DNA of 64,000 nucleotides from Pseudonocardia sp. HH130629-09. GTDB lineage: Bacteria; Actinomycetota; Actinomycetes; Mycobacteriales; Pseudonocardiaceae. A program made the position numbers and the translations under genes. Positions 50,537-59,944 of the stretch are shown here, piece after piece (the stretch's first letter is position 1; every line of letters begins with the position of its first letter). The notes beneath the pieces were generated by a model. The model was not told where the DNA came from. It saw nothing but the letters and a program-made list of their open reading frames with translations, and made no database searches. The stretch is taken from contig NZ_CP011868.1 in assembly GCF_001294645.1 (NCBI RefSeq), positions 1,116,001 through 1,180,000 of the forward strand. Direction: 5' to 3'.

Positions 50537-51946
50537 GTGAACACCAACCCTGTCCTCGTCATGCCCGGAACGGTGCCCGCGCCGCGCGGCGGGATCCTGC
50601 ACGATCTGCACGCCCGGCACGACGGCGTACGCGAGGTACTCGCCCGGATCGACGCCGCCGCCCGCGGCCTGGACCTCCCCGCGGTGTCGCCACGGCTCGT
50701 CGAGGGCGGCGAGGTGGCTCCCGGGCGGGGCCCCGACCTGCAGTACGTGGAGATCTTCGCGGTCAGCATCGCCACCCAGCGTGCGCTGGTCGGGACGGGC
50801 GTCGAACCGGCGGCCCTCGTCGGCCAGAGCGTGGGGGAGCTGTGGGCGCTCGCCGCGGCCGGGTACATCTCGGTCGAGGACACGGTCCGGCTCGCGGTGG
50901 CCCGGTCCCGCGCCCTCACCCGGCAGGACTGGCAGGGCACGATGATCGCCGTCGGGGTGGACGGCCGCCGGGCCGAGCACCTCGCCGGCCTCTTCGGACA
51001 CCCCGATCTGGTGCTGGCCTGTGAGAACGCGCCGCACCAGAGTGTGCTGAGCGGCCCGACCGCGCTCACCGCCGACATCGAACGGGTGGCCGCGGCGGCG
51101 GGCTGGCCCACGAACCGGCTCGACGTACCCCACCCCACGCACTCGCCCGCACTGGCCCGGTCGGCCAGGGAGCTCCGCGCCGGTGCGCCCCGTGTGCCCT
51201 ACGGCGGTGGCCGGGTGCGGGTGTGCTCGCCGTGGCTGGGCCGTGACGTCGCCGACGACGACCCCGTGGAGCTCATGGCCGGTGCCCTCACCGCCCGCGT
51301 GCGCATCCTGGACGCGATCCGCGAGCTGCACGCCTCCGGCGCGGAGGTGTTCGTCGAGTGCGGCGAACGCGCGGTCGTCGCGAAGATGATCCAGGCGAGC
51401 GTTCCGGGCGTGCGGTGCACCGTGCCGTTGGCCGAGCGCGACGCCTCCGCTGTCCTGGCCGGGCTCACGACCGGCACCCCGTCACGGAACGGCGCGCACC
51501 CGGGTGCCCCGGTCGTCGTGCGCCCCGAGCCGACCGTCGCCGCACCCACTCCCGCGACGGACCCGCCGGCCGCGGTGGCCACACCGGCGGCGCGCCCCGA
51601 GCCGGTCGAACCCGCCGCGGCCCCCTCCGCCCCGGCCCCCTCCGCCCCGGCCCCCTCCGGCGGAGCCCCCTCCGCCGGGGCCCGCGACTACGACGTCGTC
51701 ATGGCGCAGTTGCGTGACCTCTACGGCGGCTACCTCGGTTACCCGCCGGACCTCCTCGGTGAGGACGACAGCCTGGAGGCCGACCTCGGCGTCGAGTCCC
51801 TCAAGCAGGTCGCACTGCTGGGTCAGGTCGCGGACCTGTTCAACCTGCCCGACCTGCGCTCGAACGCCTCGTTGCTGGGTTTCGGCTCACTGCGGCTCAT
51901 CGCGGACGCCGTCGTGGCCGGCGGAGCGGTCGGCGAGGCTGCGTGA
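50537..51946 (+). CDS. Free-standing malonyl-CoA acyltransferase-ACP didomain protein
   Basis: 469 residues. AT domain about 10-300: GQSVGE with nucleophile Ser near residue 98, and a His motif PHPTHSPAL. Then an Ala/Pro linker built on a repeated APSAP motif, and one ACP (about 390-455) with the phosphopantetheine Ser in LGVESLKQ. The GVESLKQ form is closer to ACPs of PUFA-like synthases than to modular PKS ACPs (GFDSL). GTG 50537 follows gagaggga; an in-frame GTG at 50504 lacks a site. Its end overlaps the next start by GTGA. It should load extender units and carry the chain for the megasynthase next door. Confidence 0.92.
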   Translation: MNTNPVLVMPGTVPAPRGGILHDLHARHDGVREVLARIDAAARGLDLPAVSPRLVEGGEVAPGRGPDLQYVEIFAVSIATQRALVGTGVEPAALVGQSVGELWALAAAGYISVEDTVRLAVARSRALTRQDWQGTMIAVGVDGRRAEHLAGLFGHPDLVLACENAPHQSVLSGPTALTADIERVAAAAGWPTNRLDVPHPTHSPALARSARELRAGAPRVPYGGGRVRVCSPWLGRDVADDDPVELMAGALTARVRILDAIRELHASGAEVFVECGERAVVAKMIQASVPGVRCTVPLAERDASAVLAGLTTGTPSRNGAHPGAPVVVRPEPTVAAPTPATDPPAAVATPAARPEPVEPAAAPSAPAPSAPAPSGGAPSAGARDYDVVMAQLRDLYGGYLGYPPDLLGEDDSLEADLGVESLKQVALLGQVADLFNLPDLRSNASLLGFGSLRLIADAVVAGGAVGEAA

Positions 51947-54900
51947 ACGGGCACGAGGGCTCCGCGGACGACTTGACGGGGCGGATCGCGCTGGTCACCG
52001 GCGCGGCACGCAGTCTGGGTGCCGACATCGTGCGGAGCCTGGCCCGCCGGGGCGCGCACGTGATCGTCAACTACTTCCACTCGGTCGAGGCAGCCCGGGA
52101 GCTGGAGGCGGAGCTGAGTGCCGCAGGCCGCTCCTGCGAGTTCATCCGCGCCTCGGTGGCCAAGACCGCCGAGGTGGACCGGATGTTCGACCTCGTCCGG
52201 GAGCGGCACGGTGGCCTCGACATCCTGGTGAACAACGCCGCGGCCGGCGCCTTCCTCCCGCTGCTCGACGTCGACGACGTCTACTGGGAACGGGCCTGGC
52301 GCACCAACGTCATGGGGCCATACCACTGCGCGCGGCGGGCGGCCGAGCTGATGGACGGCCGTCCGGGCGCGGCGGTGCTGTGCCTGTCCGCCGTGGGCTC
52401 CCACCTTCCGGTGCCCGGCTACGGGCCCGGGGGCGTGACGAAGGCGGCCGCCGAGTCGCTGGTCCGCTACCTGGCGCTGGAGCTGGCCCCGCGGGAGATC
52501 CGGGTGAACACGGTCCTGCTGGGCTCGGTGGCGAGCGACATCGTGAGATCACTCGCCGACCCGGACACGATCGGTGACCGCGCCGACGACGAGCGGCTGC
52601 TCCGGCGCACGATCTCGACGCCGGACGCGGCCGACCTGATCTGCCACTTCCTGCACCCGCACGCCGGGTTCGTCACCGGGCAGACCCTCGTCGCCGACGG
52701 CGGCATCGGCCTCACCGGGATGCAGACGCTCCAGCTGCACAGCAACCTCGCCGCGCACGCCGCTCCCGTCCGCGGGACGGCGTCGCCCACACCCGCCGGA
52801 CCGCCGAGCGGGGACCCCGAGCCGGCGGAGACCGTGACCGGGGCCCCCTCCGAGGAGCCCCGTGCCGACACCGTCGCTGCCGCCGACGACGCCGTCGCCG
52901 TCATCGGGATCGGGGTGGCGCTGCCCGGCGCGAACGACCGGCGGGAGCTGTGGGACCGGCTGCGCGAGGCCACGCTGCAGGCGAGCGAACCGACCGGCTT
53001 CGCGCTCGAGCACTTCCACGCCTCCGACCCCACGGTGCCCGACCGCTTCCACGCCCGCCGGGCCGGCTACCTCACCGGCTTCGTCCCGGATCCGCGCTCG
53101 CTCAGCGAGCCACACGGACTGCGCGACCACCCCGGGGTGGCACCGACCGCGCGCTGGTTGCGGCACTGCGCCGTCCAGGCACTCGACGGCGTGCGCCGCG
53201 GAGCGGGTGACCGGTGGCTCGCCGTCACCACGGGAGCGCACGACCACATCGGGCTCGGCGACCGGGCCCCGGTGCTGGGGACGCAGTACGCGAGCATGCT
53301 CCGCGGGGCGACGGCAGCCGACCCGGACGGTGACTGGCTCGGTGAGATGGCCGAGCACGCGGTGCTCGCCCACTACTCCGGCAGCGGTGCCGACCCGCTT
53401 ATGCACCAGCCCGCGTCCGTCTCTCGGGTGGCACTCGGCGGGCTCGTGCCCGACGACGCCCGCCACCTCACGCTCGATGCAGCCTGCGCCAGCGGCCTCT
53501 ACGTGCTCGACGCCGCCGTGAAGGCACTGCGGGAGGGCTCCTGCGACGTGGCGCTCGCCGGCGGCACCTCGGTGGCCGAGCCGACCCTGCTGACCCTGTT
53601 CTGCAAGGCCCAGGGCATCACCCCCAGCGGCCGGGTGCGCCCGTTCGACCGGGACGCGGACGGGACGCTGCTCGCCGAGGGTGCGGTGGCGCTCGTGCTG
53701 AAGACCCACGCTAGGGCCGTCGCGGACGGCAACGAGATCCTGGGGCTGGTGCTCGGCACCGGCCTGGCCGCCGACGGCCGGGGCAAGGGCATCCATGCCC
53801 CGGCCGAACGCGGTCAGGAACTGGCGATTTCCCGCGCCTGGTCCGACGCCGGTGTCGGAGCCGACGACCTCGACTGGGTCGTGGCCCACGGCACCGGCAC
53901 ACCGACCGGTGACGAGGTCGAGGTCCGAGCCCTGCTGGCGCGGCTCGGGCAGGGCCCGCGCACCTGCCTGCTCACCTCCAACAAGCAGGTCTTCGGCCAC
54001 ACCGGTGTGCTCGCGGGGCTCGTCTCGGTGGCGCACGCGCTCACCGCGATCGAGCACGGGGCGATCCCGGCCCAGACGGACCGGATCGTCCCGCACGCGC
54101 TGCTGGACGGGGAGGAACGGCTCGGGGTGCCCGTCACCGAGGTCGACTGGCGGCCCTCGGACCGGCCACGTGTAGTCGGCGTCTCGTCGTTCGGGCTCGG
54201 TGGCGCCGACGCGCACGTCGTGCTGGCCGACCGCGTCCCGACCCCGCGGCCCGCCAGGGCGATCCCGGAGGACCTCGTCGTCGTCGGCTGGAACACACAC
54301 CTGCCCGGCTCCGACCGCGACGCGACCGCTGCCTGGCTGGCGGGTACCGGGCCCGGTCCCTCGGCGGGGTTCGGCGACCCGTACCCCGTCCCGTCGCCGC
54401 GCGAGGTGCGGATCCCGCCGCGCACCACCGCGCACATGGACCCGAGCCACCTGATGATGCTGCAGGCGGTGGACCCGCTGCTGGCGCAGCTGGGCGACGC
54501 GGCCGCGGACCTGCGTCCCGACACCGCGCTGCTGATCGGGTCGGCGCTGCCCAGCAGGCACGCCACCCGGATGGCCGTGCGGGTGCACGCCGCCGAGTGC
54601 GCCGACGCGCTCGGCCTGCTGCCCGACCCCGACATGGTCGCGACGCTGCGTGAGCGGCTCGCCGCCGCCGTCGACGCGTCCGCTCCCGACATCAGCGAGG
54701 ACGACTTCACCGGTGCCGTCTCCTGCATCGCGGCCGGCCGGGTGACCAACTACGACGACCTGCAGGGATTCGGCGTCGCCGTCTACGACCACCGGGACTC
54801 CGGCACCGCCGCACTCGACCTCGCGATGCGTCAGCTCCGCCACGGGGCCTGCGAGCTGGCGCTGGTGGGGGCCGTGAGTGTGGCACCGGTCCGGGGCTGG

Positions 54901-57705
54901 GACGGACATCTCGGTCCGCTCGTAACGGACGGGGCGACGATCGCGGAGGGCGCCGCCGTCGTGGCACTGGCCCGGCGCTCGACCGCCGAGCACCACGGTC
55001 TGCCGATCCTGGGAACGGTCGCGACGGCCGGCCCGGCGGCGGTGCCGCCCGCGCCCCCGGCGCCCGATCGCACCTACCTCGCCGTCGACGCGCTGTTCGC
55101 GCTGCTGCACGGTGTCGTCACCGGCCGCGAGACGACCGTCGGCGCGAGCGACCCGGCCACACCGGGCCTGCGCTTCACCGGCGTACGGCCCGCCGACGCA
55201 CCGGAACCCGACATCGGTACCCGGGGCACGGTGGACCTCGTCGACATGCCCGTCCCGACCGGGGCGACCCCGCCGCACCCGGTCCCGCCGGGCACCGTCG
55301 TCGTCACCGACTCCACGGACGTCGTGGCCGCGCTGGAGGGCTGCGTCGACGTCGCCGTGTGGACGACCGACGCCGTCGCCGCGGAGGACGCGGCCGGCGC
55401 GCTCGCGGAGCTCCCGTTCGTCCCGGCCCACGTGCGGGTACTGACGCGGTTCACCGACCGCGGTGACGCCCCCACCGACGCCCTGCGCGCCGAGACGCTG
55501 CAGGACCTGCTCCTGACCACGGCCCAGGCCCTGCTCCCGGCCCTGCGCAACGGCGGAACCGTCGGCGCCGCGCTGCTCGACGCCCTGCCCGGCGACCGTC
55601 CGCACCCGCTCGCCGGTCTGTTCACCGGGTTCGTCCGCTCGGTCCGGGCCGAGATCACCCAGTGCGGGGGAGCCGCGCTGCTCACCGCGGCGCCCGACGC
55701 GCTGACCGCGCTGCACCAGCTGGCCCGCGCGAGCGGCGACGCCGGTCCGCTGCACACGGTCGCGGCCCGCGGGGACGGGAGCTGGGCCCGGATGGACGTC
55801 TGCCCGGACGGCGTGCCCGCCGGCCCGGGCGGGACCTCGCTGGCCCCGGGCTCAGTCGTCGTCGCGTTCGGCGGCGCACGCGGGATCACGCCGGAGCTGC
55901 TGCACGCGCTCGCCGTCCGCGTCGAGCGGCCGCACGTCTACCTGATCGGCCGCACCCCGGTCCCGGACGGCCCGCCCACCGAGCCGGCACCCCAGGCGGA
56001 GTTCATCGCCGAGCAGCGACGCCTGCATCCCGAGCTGAGCCTGCGCGAGCTCAAGGCGCGGTACGACCGTCTCGACGCCGCCCGGGAGGTACGGGCGACA
56101 CTGCGGCGGCTCGCCGAGGTCTGCGGTCCCGACCGCGTGCACCACCGCGTCTGCGACGTGCTCGACGGCGAGGCCACCACCGCCGTCCTCGACGAGATCC
56201 ACGACCGGCACGGCCGCGTCGACCTCGTGGTGAACGCCGTGCTCGACCTGCGTCCCCGCGCGCTGCACGCCAAGGCGCTCGCCGACTTCCGGGCCGTGCG
56301 GGCCACGAAGGCCACCGGCTACCGCAACCTGAAGCACGCCCTCGCCGGACGACCACCGACGATCCTCGCCACCTTCAGCACCCTCGCCACGGTCGCGCCG
56401 GCGCCCGGCGACGTCGACTACTGCGCGGTGAACTCCTACCTCGAGTACGCCACGGCCGCCGCCGACCGGGACCTGCCCACGGGGCACCGGGAGATCGCGA
56501 TCCTCTGGAGCGGCTGGAAGGACGTCGGTGTGGCCAGCGGCGTCGCCATGGAGGAGACGCTGCGGCGCAACAACATGGACGCCTACATCACGCCGGCCCA
56601 GGGGTGCGCGCAGTTCCTCTCGTCGCTGGCCCACCCGCCGGCGAACGGACTGACGTTCTTCCTGCGCGGGCCGGAACGGGCCATGCTCGCCCGCCGGGGC
56701 ATCGGACCGGACGCCCCGCCGATGCCGCCCCCCGACGTCCCGCCCCCCGCCGTACCGGGTCCGGAACCGGCCTCGCCGCTCCTCGACGGCATCACGATGG
56801 AGGGCCGGTCCTGGGTGGTCGCGACGAAGACGTGGGACCCCCGCACGCTCGACGAGCGGGACGGGCGGTGGATGCGTCACCACCGGGTCAACGGCGCCGT
56901 CGTGCTCCCCGGCACTTTCGCGCTCGAGGCCGCCGCGGCCGCCGCGTCCCGGCTTCGGCCGGACATGGTAGTCACCGGTTTCCGTGACCTCGCCTGCCAC
57001 GCCTCGGTGACGGTACGGCCCGACGGTCCTCCCCGCACCGTCACGGTCTCCGCGCGGGTGACGACCGAGGATCCCGCCGGGGCCCGGGTGTCGGTCCGGG
57101 TCACGACGAACCGGATCAGCTCGACCGGGAAGGTGCTCCGGTTCGGCGACCTCTGCTACGAGGCGGACGTCCTGCTCGCCCCGGTCCGCCCCCACCTCGG
57201 CCCGGCGCCGGACCTGCGGGCGCACACCCCCGTCCCGGGGTTCCGGATGCCGATCTACGACGGACATCCCGTACTGGCGCTGAGCGGGCCGTTCGCCGGG
57301 ACCTCGGCCCACGCCCACGGGCCGGGCGGGACGAGTGCACTGTTCTCGTTCGACCACGCGGGGTTCTCGGCCGAGCTCGGCGGGACGACTGTGCCCTCGA
57401 TCCTGATCGACGCGCTCGCTCACCTGCTGCTCGTGCCGCGGGACGGGGCCGAGGGCGAACCACCGGTGCCGGGCCCCCTCGCCGGTATCGCCGAGGTCGA
57501 TCTGGGGTGTGCCGGCAACGACTGCGACCTCGCCGCTCGCCACCCGGTCGTCCGGCTCGGCCACGACACCGCGTCCGGAGTGCTCACCGCGGCCGCCGAC
57601 GACCGGGTGCTGGTCCGGGTCCGCGGCGTCACCGCCTTCTCGAGCAGCGAACCGGGGCGCCTGGTCCGTCCGGGGGCCGACGACCACCGGCCCGTCCCCG
57701 CCTGA
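51943..57705 (+). CDS. Iterative megasynthase: FabL-like ER, KS, CLF-like KS, KR, DH
   Basis: 1920 residues. 1-265: SDR close to FabL enoyl-ACP reductase, with TGAARSLG, Tyr160 and Lys167 (Y-x6-K, the FabL spacing) and RGQT-like TGQTLVADGG near the end. About 316-765: KS with active Cys515 (DAACASG), HGTGTPTG and FGHTG. About 775-1040: a second KS fold where GFGVAVYDHRDSG replaces the Cys motif, so chain-length-factor-like. About 1050-1510: KR with FGGARGIT and Tyr near 1494 (DYCAVNSYL), PUFA-synthase type. About 1600-1910: double-hotdog DH with His1647 (HRVNGAVVLP) and Asp1823 (DALAH). No AT, ACP or TE is inside; these must act in trans. It can in principle reduce fully each cycle. Confidence 0.93.
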   Translation: MNGHEGSADDLTGRIALVTGAARSLGADIVRSLARRGAHVIVNYFHSVEAARELEAELSAAGRSCEFIRASVAKTAEVDRMFDLVRERHGGLDILVNNAAAGAFLPLLDVDDVYWERAWRTNVMGPYHCARRAAELMDGRPGAAVLCLSAVGSHLPVPGYGPGGVTKAAAESLVRYLALELAPREIRVNTVLLGSVASDIVRSLADPDTIGDRADDERLLRRTISTPDAADLICHFLHPHAGFVTGQTLVADGGIGLTGMQTLQLHSNLAAHAAPVRGTASPTPAGPPSGDPEPAETVTGAPSEEPRADTVAAADDAVAVIGIGVALPGANDRRELWDRLREATLQASEPTGFALEHFHASDPTVPDRFHARRAGYLTGFVPDPRSLSEPHGLRDHPGVAPTARWLRHCAVQALDGVRRGAGDRWLAVTTGAHDHIGLGDRAPVLGTQYASMLRGATAADPDGDWLGEMAEHAVLAHYSGSGADPLMHQPASVSRVALGGLVPDDARHLTLDAACASGLYVLDAAVKALREGSCDVALAGGTSVAEPTLLTLFCKAQGITPSGRVRPFDRDADGTLLAEGAVALVLKTHARAVADGNEILGLVLGTGLAADGRGKGIHAPAERGQELAISRAWSDAGVGADDLDWVVAHGTGTPTGDEVEVRALLARLGQGPRTCLLTSNKQVFGHTGVLAGLVSVAHALTAIEHGAIPAQTDRIVPHALLDGEERLGVPVTEVDWRPSDRPRVVGVSSFGLGGADAHVVLADRVPTPRPARAIPEDLVVVGWNTHLPGSDRDATAAWLAGTGPGPSAGFGDPYPVPSPREVRIPPRTTAHMDPSHLMMLQAVDPLLAQLGDAAADLRPDTALLIGSALPSRHATRMAVRVHAAECADALGLLPDPDMVATLRERLAAAVDASAPDISEDDFTGAVSCIAAGRVTNYDDLQGFGVAVYDHRDSGTAALDLAMRQLRHGACELALVGAVSVAPVRGWDGHLGPLVTDGATIAEGAAVVALARRSTAEHHGLPILGTVATAGPAAVPPAPPAPDRTYLAVDALFALLHGVVTGRETTVGASDPATPGLRFTGVRPADAPEPDIGTRGTVDLVDMPVPTGATPPHPVPPGTVVVTDSTDVVAALEGCVDVAVWTTDAVAAEDAAGALAELPFVPAHVRVLTRFTDRGDAPTDALRAETLQDLLLTTAQALLPALRNGGTVGAALLDALPGDRPHPLAGLFTGFVRSVRAEITQCGGAALLTAAPDALTALHQLARASGDAGPLHTVAARGDGSWARMDVCPDGVPAGPGGTSLAPGSVVVAFGGARGITPELLHALAVRVERPHVYLIGRTPVPDGPPTEPAPQAEFIAEQRRLHPELSLRELKARYDRLDAAREVRATLRRLAEVCGPDRVHHRVCDVLDGEATTAVLDEIHDRHGRVDLVVNAVLDLRPRALHAKALADFRAVRATKATGYRNLKHALAGRPPTILATFSTLATVAPAPGDVDYCAVNSYLEYATAAADRDLPTGHREIAILWSGWKDVGVASGVAMEETLRRNNMDAYITPAQGCAQFLSSLAHPPANGLTFFLRGPERAMLARRGIGPDAPPMPPPDVPPPAVPGPEPASPLLDGITMEGRSWVVATKTWDPRTLDERDGRWMRHHRVNGAVVLPGTFALEAAAAAASRLRPDMVVTGFRDLACHASVTVRPDGPPRTVTVSARVTTEDPAGARVSVRVTTNRISSTGKVLRFGDLCYEADVLLAPVRPHLGPAPDLRAHTPVPGFRMPIYDGHPVLALSGPFAGTSAHAHGPGGTSALFSFDHAGFSAELGGTTVPSILIDALAHLLLVPRDGAEGEPPVPGPLAGIAEVDLGCAGNDCDLAARHPVVRLGHDTASGVLTAAADDRVLVRVRGVTAFSSSEPGRLVRPGADDHRPVPA

Positions 57706-57715
57706 GGAGGCACTC

Positions 57716-58708
57716 GTGCTCTGGTCCGACGTGAACATCGCGGGCAGCGGGTCGTGGATCCCGCCCATCCGGCCGCGGGCAGGTGCCCGGCCGGACACCC
57801 CCTCGGCGGCCGACGCCAACGGGTTCGGCTCCGCCGCCGTGGCCACGGGCGACACAGCCGTCGGGATGGCGGCACGCGCGGCGCTGAAGGCCCTGCGGCA
57901 CGCCGGCGCCGTCGGCTCCGACCTGAGCCTGCTCGTGCACGCGAGCTTCCAGGACGTCGACCACTACACCCCCTCGCCCTACCTGCTGCGTGCCCTGGGC
58001 ACCACGGTGGCGACGGGGATGGAGATCGGCGCCGCGAGTGACGGCGGTGCAGCCGCGCTGGTCACGGCGGCCGAGCACCTCACCGCACGTCCGGACGCAC
58101 GGGCGGCGATGGTCACCGCGGGGTCCCGCTTCCCCGCCGAACGCTGGGACTTCGTCCACGAGATCGGCTACCTCGCCGGTGACGCGGGCGGGGCCGCGGT
58201 GCTCACCCGCGCGCCGGGCCGGGCCCGGCTGGTGGCGACCGCACACGCCGCGGTGCCCCGTCTGGAGGAGATGAGCAGGGCCGCGGCCGGCGTGGCGGGC
58301 GGGGCGACGGGCCGGCGCATGGCGGTCGAGGAGACGGGGCTCGCCCCGCACGTCACCTCCCTGCAGGAGGCCACGCGCTCCTGCGTCGAGCAGGTGCTGG
58401 ACGAGGCCGGTCTCGGACCGGCGGACGTCGCGCACATCGCCGTCGTCGCGATCGGGTCGGCGGTGCTGGACGTCCTGCTGTCGGGGCCACCGTTGCACGC
58501 CCGTGCGGCCGACACGAGCTGGACGTTCGGACGCCACGTCGCCCATGCCGGACCGTGCGACCTGCTGCTGGCCCTCGACCGGCTGCTCCGCGGCGGGACG
58601 GTCGTGCCCGGCGACCGCGTGCTCGTGGTGAGCTTCGGGCTCGGGTTCCGCTGGACCGTCGCGGTCCTGGAGATCACCGCGCCCGTCCCCGGACGGACCG
58701 CGGCATGA
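57716..58708 (+). CDS. KAS III-family acyltransferase with Ser in place of catalytic Cys
   Basis: 330 residues, thiolase fold of the KAS III family. At the nucleophile position the sequence is EIGAASDGGAAAL: Ser108 stands where KAS III has Cys. Downstream TSWTFGRHVAHAGPCDLLLA keeps the GRxxxHxG histidine motif seen in DpsC/CerJ-type homologues. DpsC also uses Ser and transfers a starter acyl group. GTG 57716 follows gaggagg. Ten bases separate it from the megasynthase and it overlaps the P450 by ATGA. It may choose a starter unit or move the finished chain to an acceptor. Confidence 0.9.
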   Translation: MLWSDVNIAGSGSWIPPIRPRAGARPDTPSAADANGFGSAAVATGDTAVGMAARAALKALRHAGAVGSDLSLLVHASFQDVDHYTPSPYLLRALGTTVATGMEIGAASDGGAAALVTAAEHLTARPDARAAMVTAGSRFPAERWDFVHEIGYLAGDAGGAAVLTRAPGRARLVATAHAAVPRLEEMSRAAAGVAGGATGRRMAVEETGLAPHVTSLQEATRSCVEQVLDEAGLGPADVAHIAVVAIGSAVLDVLLSGPPLHARAADTSWTFGRHVAHAGPCDLLLALDRLLRGGTVVPGDRVLVVSFGLGFRWTVAVLEITAPVPGRTAA

Positions 58709-59916
58709 CCGCCCCGATCCCCGAGTTCCCCCTGCCGCGTGCGGCCGGCTGCCCGTTCGACCCGCCGCCGGAGCTGCTCGGACTGCATGCGCGCGGACCG
58801 GTCGGCCGGGTCCGCATCTGGGACGGCAGCACGCCGTGGTTCGTCACCGGACACGCGCTGCAGCGCGAGCTGCTCAGCGACCCGCGGGTCAGCGCCGACC
58901 CCACCCACGACGGCTATCCGCACGTCACGGCAGGGATCAAGGCACGCCACGCCGACGCGCGCTCCTTCATCACCATGGACGATCCGGAGCACCGGCGGCT
59001 GCGCCGGATGCTGACAAGCCCGTTCGCCGTACGGCGGGTCGAGGCCCTCCGGCCCACGATCCGGCGGATCGTCGACGAGCGGATCGACGCGATCCTCGAC
59101 GGACCGCGTCCCGTCGACCTCGTCACGGCCTTCGCACTGCCCGTGCCGACGATGGTGATCTGCGAGTTGCTCGGGGTGCCCTACGCCGACCACGAGTTCT
59201 TCCAGCGGTCGAGCCACGTGCTCATCCACCGGTACTCGACGGTGGATCAGGTGCTCGCGGCGCAGCGCGGGCTGGTGGGGTACCTGGAGGACCTGATCGC
59301 GCGGCGGCTCACCGACCCGGCCGAGGACATCCTGTCGCGGATGGCGGCCCGGCACGTCGCCACTGGGGAGCTGACCTCGTCCGAGCTGGCGTCGATGCTC
59401 CTGCTGATCCTCGTCGCCGGTCACGAGACCACGGCCAACATGATCGCGCTGGGCACGCTCGCGCTGCTCGGCCACCCCGAGCAGCTCGCGGCGTTGCGCA
59501 CCACCGAGGACCCCGCGCTGGTGGTGGGCGCGACCGAGGAGCTCCTGCGGTACCTGCCCATCGTGCACTCCGCGCGGCGCCGGGTGGCGCTGGCCGACAT
59601 CGAGCTCCCCGACGGGACCACGGTCCGCGCCGGCGACGGCATCGTGCTGCCCAACGACGTCGGCAACCGCGACCCCGAGGCCTTCCCCGACGCCGAGCGG
59701 CTCGACATCCGCCGCGACGCCCGGCACCACGTCGCGTTCGGCTTCGGCCCGCACCAGTGCCTGGGGCAGCCGCTCGTGCGGGTCGAGCTGCAGGTCGTCT
59801 ACGGCACGCTCTACCGCCGCATCCCCACCCTGCGCCTCGCCGTCGAGGCGTCCGAGGTGCGGTTCAAGCACGACGGCCTGATCTACGGCGTCCACGACCT
59901 GCCCGTCACGTGGTGA
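58705..59916 (+). CDS. Cytochrome P450
   Basis: 403 residues, class I bacterial type (CYP105-like look). I-helix AGHETTANM, ExxR in EELLRYLP, heme loop FGFGPHQCLGQPL. ATG 58705 overlaps the preceding stop by ATGA. The N-terminus CPFDPPPELL is typical of soluble actinomycete P450s. It probably oxidises the product of the megasynthase, perhaps with the ferredoxin at 50071. Confidence 0.93.
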   Translation: MTAPIPEFPLPRAAGCPFDPPPELLGLHARGPVGRVRIWDGSTPWFVTGHALQRELLSDPRVSADPTHDGYPHVTAGIKARHADARSFITMDDPEHRRLRRMLTSPFAVRRVEALRPTIRRIVDERIDAILDGPRPVDLVTAFALPVPTMVICELLGVPYADHEFFQRSSHVLIHRYSTVDQVLAAQRGLVGYLEDLIARRLTDPAEDILSRMAARHVATGELTSSELASMLLLILVAGHETTANMIALGTLALLGHPEQLAALRTTEDPALVVGATEELLRYLPIVHSARRRVALADIELPDGTTVRAGDGIVLPNDVGNRDPEAFPDAERLDIRRDARHHVAFGFGPHQCLGQPLVRVELQVVYGTLYRRIPTLRLAVEASEVRFKHDGLIYGVHDLPVTW

Positions 59917-59944
59917 CCGGACCCTCCGAGACAACGAGGTGACC

